Assembly (NCBI RefSeq): GCF_016907655.1
Contig: NZ_JAFBCL010000001.1
Span: 6,358,001 to 6,422,000, forward strand
Reading direction: 5' to 3'
DNA: 64,000 nucleotides
Source: Saccharothrix algeriensis
GTDB lineage: Bacteria > Actinomycetota > Actinomycetes > Mycobacteriales > Pseudonocardiaceae
Position 1 is the stretch's first letter, and the number at the start of each line of letters is the position of its first letter. A program made the translations under genes and the position numbers. Of the stretch, positions 59,888 to 64,000 are shown one piece after another. The notes beneath the pieces are model-generated. The model had not been told where the DNA came from. It was given only the letters and a program-made list of their open reading frames with translations, and did not search any database.

Positions 59888-60919
59888 TCAGCCGAGGCCG
59901 CCGGGGCGGTCGAGCAGCTCGCGCAGGGCGGTGTCGATGAACCGGGTGTCGGGCTCGTTGCTGCCGTGCCCGGCGAAGTGGCCCCAGGTCCCCGGGATGA
60001 CGCGGAGCTCGGCGTCGCGCATGTGGCCGACGGCCCACGCCTCGTCCTCCGGCGGGAAGTACAGGTCCTTCTCGGCGGGCAGGACGACGGCCGTGGCGCG
60101 GATCGAGCCCAGCGCCGCCACCGTGTCCCCGTCGAAGCCGGGAGTCGCGCCCACGTCGCCGTTCTGCCACGTCCACAGCATGGCGAGCAGGTTGTTCGGG
60201 TCCCGGCCGTCGAGGAAGAAGCCCTCCCAGAAGTCGACCAGGAAGTCCTCCAGCGAGGTGTGGCCGAGCTTCTCGTACTCCTTCTCCCAGTAGAACGCCT
60301 GCGAGAAGCCCCACCCGGCGTAGACGCGGGCGGCGGCGCGCAGGCCGACGGTCGGGAGGGCGTCGCCGTACCAGCCGCCCGCGAAGGCGGAGTCCGCGGT
60401 CAGCGCGGCCTTGACGCCCTCCAGGAACACCTTGTTGTGGTAGCTGGTCCGCGACGAGCCGCAGAACGGGGCGATGCGCTCGACCATCTCCGGGTGGCTG
60501 ACCGCCCACTGGTAGGTCTGCCCGGCCCCCATCGACCAGCCGGTGACCAGCGCCAGGCGTTCGATGCCGAAGTGCCGCGTCACCAGGTCGTGCTGCGCGC
60601 GCACCTGGTCGTGGAAGGTGACGTTCGGGAAGCGCGGCCCGGCGTAGCCGCCCGTGGTGTTGCTCGGCGAGGTCGACAGCCCGTTGCCGAGCATGTTGGG
60701 CACGATGACGAAGTACTTGTCCGGGTCCAGCGCCATGTCCGGGCCGATCAGCCACTCGTTGTCCCAGTGGCGGCCGGAGTACCAGGTGGGGTACACCACG
60801 GCGTTGGACTTCTCGGGGTTCAGCGTCCCGTAGGTCGCGTAGGCGAGCCGTGCGCCGCGCAGGGTCGCGCCGTGCTGCAACGTGAAGTCACCGAGGTCGT
60901 GGTACTGGGTTTCGGTCAC
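59888..60919 (-). CDS. Alpha/beta hydrolase, MetX-like (homoserine acetyltransferase family fold)
   Basis: 343 residues from a GTG with GGAGG 7 nt upstream. MetX-type layout: FTLQHGATLRGARLAYATYGTLNPEKSNAVVYPTWYSG, LDPDKYFVIVPNMLGNG, nucleophile elbow TGWSMGAGQ (Ser), lid region WYGDALP...WGFSQAFYWEKEYEKLG, then acid in LPAEKDLYFPP and the His in TWGHFAGHG. The family includes homoserine O-acetyltransferases and hydrolases that lack true MetX activity. The usual MetX GGSMGG elbow is GWSMGA here, which favours a hydrolase. Divergent from the DUF2975 operon. Confidence 0.85.
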   Translation of the reverse strand: MTETQYHDLGDFTLQHGATLRGARLAYATYGTLNPEKSNAVVYPTWYSGRHWDNEWLIGPDMALDPDKYFVIVPNMLGNGLSTSPSNTTGGYAGPRFPNVTFHDQVRAQHDLVTRHFGIERLALVTGWSMGAGQTYQWAVSHPEMVERIAPFCGSSRTSYHNKVFLEGVKAALTADSAFAGGWYGDALPTVGLRAAARVYAGWGFSQAFYWEKEYEKLGHTSLEDFLVDFWEGFFLDGRDPNNLLAMLWTWQNGDVGATPGFDGDTVAALGSIRATAVVLPAEKDLYFPPEDEAWAVGHMRDAELRVIPGTWGHFAGHGSNEPDTRFIDTALRELLDRPGGLG

Positions 60920-61086
60920 GGGTGGTCCTCCGGTCCGGGGGCGGCTGGACGGTGGGGGCGCATTCGACGCCCCTACCGGGCAATCTGCCTCATCGAGTCC
61001 GAAGTGACCAGTCTCTGTGGACGTTGCGCCCCCTCGGGGGCCACCGCCGGGCCGGTGGCCAAGCGCCGTCGAGCCTCCCCGTGCCA

Positions 61087-61115
61087 CGATAGGTTTCGAT
61101 TGACATTCGATAGGT
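61087..61115 (+). promoter_or_regulatory. Direct repeats CGATAGGT x2 around the -35
   Basis: Copies at 61087-61094 and 61108-61115, 21 bp apart start to start, i.e. two helical turns. They flank or overlap the -35 and the spacer. Candidate binding site of the small HTH protein encoded in the operon. Confidence 0.45.
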
Positions 61116-61128
61116 AGGCAGCGATACT
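61100..61128 (+). promoter_or_regulatory. Sigma70-type promoter giving a leaderless mRNA
   Basis: TTGACA (61100-61105), exactly 17-bp spacer, GATACT (61123-61128). The ATG at 61135 starts 7 nt after the -10, the usual distance to the transcription start. The transcript should begin at or next to the start codon, with no Shine-Dalgarno. Confidence 0.8.
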
Positions 61129-61134
61129 CGATAC

Positions 61135-61614
61135 ATGTTCGCAGAGCATCGGGCGGTTCCCGCTCTCAGAGTCTTCCTCGTGCTGCTGTTCGCGATCCTG
61201 GTCCTGTTCCAGGTCATGTCGCTGCCCGGGCAGTTCGCGCACATGGCCCACGAGTCACCGGAGCTGGCCTACCTGCGGTGGCCGATGACCGCCGTGTCGG
61301 TGTTCTGGGTGCTGTGCGTCCAGGTGGTCATCGTGGCCACCTGGCGGCTGCTCACCCTGGTGCAGAACGACCGCATCTTCAGCGAGGCCGCCCTGAAGTG
61401 GGTCGACGTGATCGTGTGGGCCATCGCCGCCGCGTGGGCGGGGCTGGTCGGGGTGATGACCTTCCTCGTGTTCACCTGGGACGACCCCGGTCTGCCGCTG
61501 CTGGTGCTGCTGCTGACCACCGGCGTCACCGCGCTGGGCCTGCTGATGGTCGTGATGCGCGCGCTGCTGCGGCAGGCCACCGCGCTGCGCACCGACATGG
61601 AAGCGGTGATCTGA
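61135..61614 (+). CDS. DUF2975 membrane protein
   Basis: 159 residues with four hydrophobic segments (VFLVLLFAILVLFQVM; AVSVFWVLCVQVVIVATW; VIVWAIAAAWAGLVGVMTFLV; LLVLLLTTGVTALGLLMVV). Between helices 2 and 3 is the family motif around VQNDRIFSEAALKWVD. DUF2975 proteins are almost always encoded with a small Cro/CI-type HTH protein, as here. Likely a membrane sensor or antagonist for that regulator. Starts from a leaderless promoter and overlaps the next gene by 1 bp. Confidence 0.92.
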   Translation: MFAEHRAVPALRVFLVLLFAILVLFQVMSLPGQFAHMAHESPELAYLRWPMTAVSVFWVLCVQVVIVATWRLLTLVQNDRIFSEAALKWVDVIVWAIAAAWAGLVGVMTFLVFTWDDPGLPLLVLLLTTGVTALGLLMVVMRALLRQATALRTDMEAVI

Positions 61615-61880
61615 TGCCGATCGTCGTGCGCATCGACGTGGAGCTGGCCAAGCGCAAGATGAGCGTGGGGGAGTTCGCCGAGCGGGTGGGGCTCACGCCG
61701 GCGAACGTGGCGGTGCTGAAGAACGGTCGGGCCAAGGCGGTGCGGTTCAGCACCCTGGAGGCGATGTGCCGGGTGCTCGACTGCCAGCCCGGCGACCTGC
61801 TGGAGTGGGTCGAGGACGAGGCCGGGCTGCCGGTCGCCGCCGCCCCGGCGCCCGGCGACGGGGACGAGGGGCGCCGGTGA
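61614..61880 (+). CDS. Small HTH (YozG/Cro-CI-type) regulator
   Basis: 88 residues. The compact HTH is VRIDVELAKRKMSVGEFAERVGLTPANVAVLKNGRAKAVRFSTLEAMCRVLDCQPGDLLEW, the YozG-type pattern, with a short acidic tail. Partner of the DUF2975 protein; probably regulates this operon. The direct repeats at the promoter could be its target. Stop overlaps the ATPase start (GTGA). Confidence 0.92.
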   Translation: MPIVVRIDVELAKRKMSVGEFAERVGLTPANVAVLKNGRAKAVRFSTLEAMCRVLDCQPGDLLEWVEDEAGLPVAAAPAPGDGDEGRR

Positions 61881-62815
61881 TCGCGGTCCGCGGCCTGACC
61901 AGGCGCTACGGCGACGTCCTCGCGGTGGACGACCTGAGCTTCGACGTCGAACCGGGGAAGGTCACCGGGTTCCTCGGGCCCAACGGCGCCGGGAAGTCCA
62001 CCACGATGCGGGTGGTGCTCGGCCTGGACCGGCCCACCTCGGGGCAGGCGCTGGTGAACGGGCGGCCGTACGCGGCGTTCGCCGAACCGCTGCGGGAGGT
62101 CGGCGCGCTGCTCGACCCCGGCTCGGCCCACCCCGGCCGCACCGGGCGCGACCACCTGCGCGTGGCCGCCCGGTCCAACGGCATCCCGCGGCGGCGGGTG
62201 GAGGAGGTCATCGAGCGGGTCGGGCTCGACCGCGCGGCCCGCCGCCGCGTCAAGGGCTACTCGCTGGGGATGCGGCAGCGCCTCGGGATCGCGGCGGCCC
62301 TGATCGGCGACCCCGCCGTGCTGCTGTTCGACGAGCCGATCAACGGGCTCGACCTCGACGGCATCCGGTGGATCCGCGGCCTGCTGCGCCAACTCGCCGA
62401 CGAGGGGCGCACCGTGCTGGTCTCCAGCCACCTGCTCGGCGAGATGGAGCAGATCGCCGACCGCCTGGTCGTCATCGGCCGCGGCCGGCTGATCGCCGAC
62501 GCGACGACCGGGCAGATCCTCGACGGGCTGGGCCGCGTCCGGGTGCTCGCCCGCAGCCCCGAGCCGGACCGGCTGCTGGGCGCCCTGCGGGAACGGGGTC
62601 TCCCGGCCGAGCGGGCCGACGCCCGCGAGGTGCGGGTCGAGGGCGCCACCGCCGAGGAGGTGGGCGAGCTGGCCAACTCCCGGCACATCCCGCTGCACCA
62701 CCTCTCGGCGGAGCGCCACTCCCTCGAAGCCGCCTACCTGGAGCTGACCGAGGGCAGCGTGGAGTACCACGGCCGCCCGGCGGAGCCCGTGCCGACGACC
62801 GGGGCGGCGAAGTGA
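61877..62815 (+). CDS. ABC exporter ATP-binding protein
   Basis: 312 residues, GTG start. Walker A GPNGAGKST, degenerate signature YSLGMRQRLGIA, Walker B VLLFDEPINGLD, and H-loop VSSHLLGEMEQ are all visible. The SLGM signature and the C-terminal domain after residue 215 are typical of antibiotic/lantibiotic-type exporter ATPases. It works with the permease in the next gene. Confidence 0.93.
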   Translation: MIAVRGLTRRYGDVLAVDDLSFDVEPGKVTGFLGPNGAGKSTTMRVVLGLDRPTSGQALVNGRPYAAFAEPLREVGALLDPGSAHPGRTGRDHLRVAARSNGIPRRRVEEVIERVGLDRAARRRVKGYSLGMRQRLGIAAALIGDPAVLLFDEPINGLDLDGIRWIRGLLRQLADEGRTVLVSSHLLGEMEQIADRLVVIGRGRLIADATTGQILDGLGRVRVLARSPEPDRLLGALRERGLPAERADAREVRVEGATAEEVGELANSRHIPLHHLSAERHSLEAAYLELTEGSVEYHGRPAEPVPTTGAAK

Positions 62816-63603
62816 CGGCGACGGCTCCCGCCGTGCGCGAGGTCACCGCCGCACGGGTGTTCGCCCGCACCTGCGCCGCCGAGTGGACGCGGTTGTGGAC
62901 GGTCAAGGCCACGTGGTGGTTCCTCGCCGCGGGGGCCGCGGCGATGGTCGGGATCGCCACCATCGCCGGCGTGGAGGCGGGATCGGGCACCGACGCGCCC
63001 CAGGGGGCCTCGGCCTGGGCGATGGCGGCGGTCCCCGTGCTGCCGGCTCAGTTCGCCTTCCTGGCCCTGGCCCTCACCGCGGTGACGTCGGACTACGCGA
63101 CCGGCGGGATCGTGCCCAGCTGCCAGTGGACGCCCCGGCGCGCGGTCCTCTTCCTGGCCCGCACGACCGTGGCGGTGGGCTCCGCCGCGGTCCTGGGCGC
63201 GCTGCTGGCGCTGCTCTCCGCCGGCACGGCGTTCGTCGTGGCCCGGCCGGTGCTGGACCTCTCGCCGGACCGGGGTCTGGCGGTGCTGCCCACCGTCGCG
63301 TTCGTCCTCGCGGCCGGGTCCGCCCTCGCCGTGGGGCTGGGCTTCCTGCTGCGCAACACCGCGGGCACGCTGGTCGCGGTGTTCCTGCTGATGCTGGTGC
63401 TCCCGCTGGTGCTGCCGAACTTCGGCTACGAGTGGACCTCGGCGCTGGCCCGGCTGCTGCCCGGGTCGGGCGGGGCGTTCCTGCTCCTGGGCGAGGTGCC
63501 CGGGATGACGCGGGCGTCCTCGGTGACCACCCTGCTCTGCTGGGCCGGCGGCGCGCTGCTGCTCGGCCTGCTGCGACTGACCCGTGACGACGCGAACCGG
63601 TGA
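62812..63603 (+). CDS. ABC exporter permease (ABC-2 type)
   Basis: 263 residues, GTG start overlapping the ATPase stop. Six hydrophobic segments are visible, beginning KATWWFLAAGAAAMVGIATIAGV, with a soluble loop carrying CQWTPRRAVLFLARTTV between helices 2 and 3. Such single permeases dimerise. Substrate unknown; the DUF2975/HTH association suggests envelope stress or self-protection. Confidence 0.9.
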   Translation: MTATAPAVREVTAARVFARTCAAEWTRLWTVKATWWFLAAGAAAMVGIATIAGVEAGSGTDAPQGASAWAMAAVPVLPAQFAFLALALTAVTSDYATGGIVPSCQWTPRRAVLFLARTTVAVGSAAVLGALLALLSAGTAFVVARPVLDLSPDRGLAVLPTVAFVLAAGSALAVGLGFLLRNTAGTLVAVFLLMLVLPLVLPNFGYEWTSALARLLPGSGGAFLLLGEVPGMTRASSVTTLLCWAGGALLLGLLRLTRDDANR

Positions 63604-63643
63604 CCGGCGGACGGCCGCCGGGAACGCGGTGGAGGAGGCGGAA

Positions 63644-63808
63644 GTGCGAGTGCTCGCACCCCTGACGATCGCTTCGGTCGGCCTGGTGCTCATGGGGTTG
63701 AAGATCCTGGCCGACGGCGAACCCGGCGCGCTCCCGCTGCTGCTGGTCGTGCTCGGCGCCACCTGGTACGGCGTCGGGCGGGTCCTGGCGCGGGGGCGAC
63801 GCGGGTAG
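63644..63808 (+). CDS. Small two-helix membrane protein
   Basis: 54 residues from a GTG at 63644, which has GAGGAGG 5 nt upstream; a start at 63584 overlapping the permease is weaker. Two hydrophobic segments (LAPLTIASVGLVLMGLKIL and ALPLLLVVLGATWYGVGRVL) and a basic end. Last gene of the operon. It may be an accessory subunit of the exporter. Confidence 0.6.
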   Translation: MRVLAPLTIASVGLVLMGLKILADGEPGALPLLLVVLGATWYGVGRVLARGRRG

Positions 63809-63812
63809 GGCG

Positions 63813-63842
63813 GCGGGAGGGTCGGGGGTCCGGCCCTCCCGC
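63813..63842 (+). terminator. Terminator of the DUF2975-exporter operon
   Basis: 9-bp stem GCGGGAGGG/CCCTCCCGC with a 12-nt loop, 5 bp past the last stop. Confidence 0.6.
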
Positions 63843-64000
63843 TGTCGTCGTCCGGCGGCCCTCCGGGGCGGCAGGGCCGCACCGGTCGGGTCCGGGCGGT
63901 GGTGTCCACCCCGGGCGGGCCCCGTGGCCGCCGACCTCGACCGCACGACCGCCGGGCCGCGGCCACACCTCCGACGGATGGCGGCGGTTCCCGCCGAAGA

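Overview
The window is very GC-rich DNA with dense GC-third-position coding, many GTG/TTG starts, GTGA/ATGA stop-start overlaps, LuxR-type response regulators, a STAND ATPase, RNHCP proteins and VanY-type peptidases. This points to a filamentous actinomycete, most likely Pseudonocardiales (Saccharothrix/Actinosynnema/Lentzea-like). The genus is an inference from gene style; no rRNA or tRNA gene was seen to confirm it.

Layout. 1-0.4 kb: the N-terminal part of an IS630-type transposase running off the left edge. 0.5-7.7 kb: an Opp/Dpp-type ABC importer operon (fused double ATPase, two permeases, lipoprotein binding protein), a divergent cupin gene and a LacI-family regulator; two matching 14-bp dyads lie in the divergent promoter region. 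8.3-8.7 kb: a small secreted protein made of two homologous cysteine-paired halves. 9.0-11.8 kb: an aliphatic amidase operon, amiS-amiE-amiB. 12.1-22.0 kb: an apparent biosynthetic locus with a heme-oxygenase-fold protein, an FAD amine oxidase, three ATP-grasp ligases, an MFS exporter and an S-adenosylhomocysteine hydrolase. 22.2-32.5 kb: a divergent pair of operons. Leftward are an FAD/NAD(P) oxidoreductase, an HpaB-type monooxygenase, its flavin reductase, a PLP aminotransferase and an RraA-type aldolase. Rightward is a catechol meta-cleavage set (semialdehyde dehydrogenase, hydratase-like protein, decarboxylase, tautomerase, catechol 2,3-dioxygenase). 32.7-36.6 kb: an iron-box-controlled siderophore ABC importer.

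36.6-54.2 kb: mostly regulatory and envelope functions: a GABA-type aminotransferase, a STAND/TPR ATPase, WrbA, a kinase/pseudokinase/regulator trio, lipoproteins, a VanY peptidase, a nucleotidyl-cyclase-like protein paired with an SPFH protein, a glycosyltransferase, and a TetR regulator with a thioredoxin-like tail. 54.2-58.4 kb: an unusual translationally coupled three-gene operon: a CrtC/AttH lipocalin-like protein, a polyprenyl synthase with an N-terminal SCP2-like domain, and a protein ending in a legume-lectin-like domain. 58.7-63.8 kb: two tandem RNHCP proteins, a MetX-like alpha/beta hydrolase, and a DUF2975-HTH-ABC exporter operon with a well-formed leaderless promoter.

The most promising undescribed systems are (i) the ATP-grasp/amine-oxidase locus next to the catechol ring-cleavage and iron-uptake modules, which may form one large pathway, and (ii) the lipocalin/prenyl-synthase/lectin operon, which looks like a compact noncanonical terpenoid system. 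Functions are assigned from recognisable motifs and family knowledge; no database searches were run.
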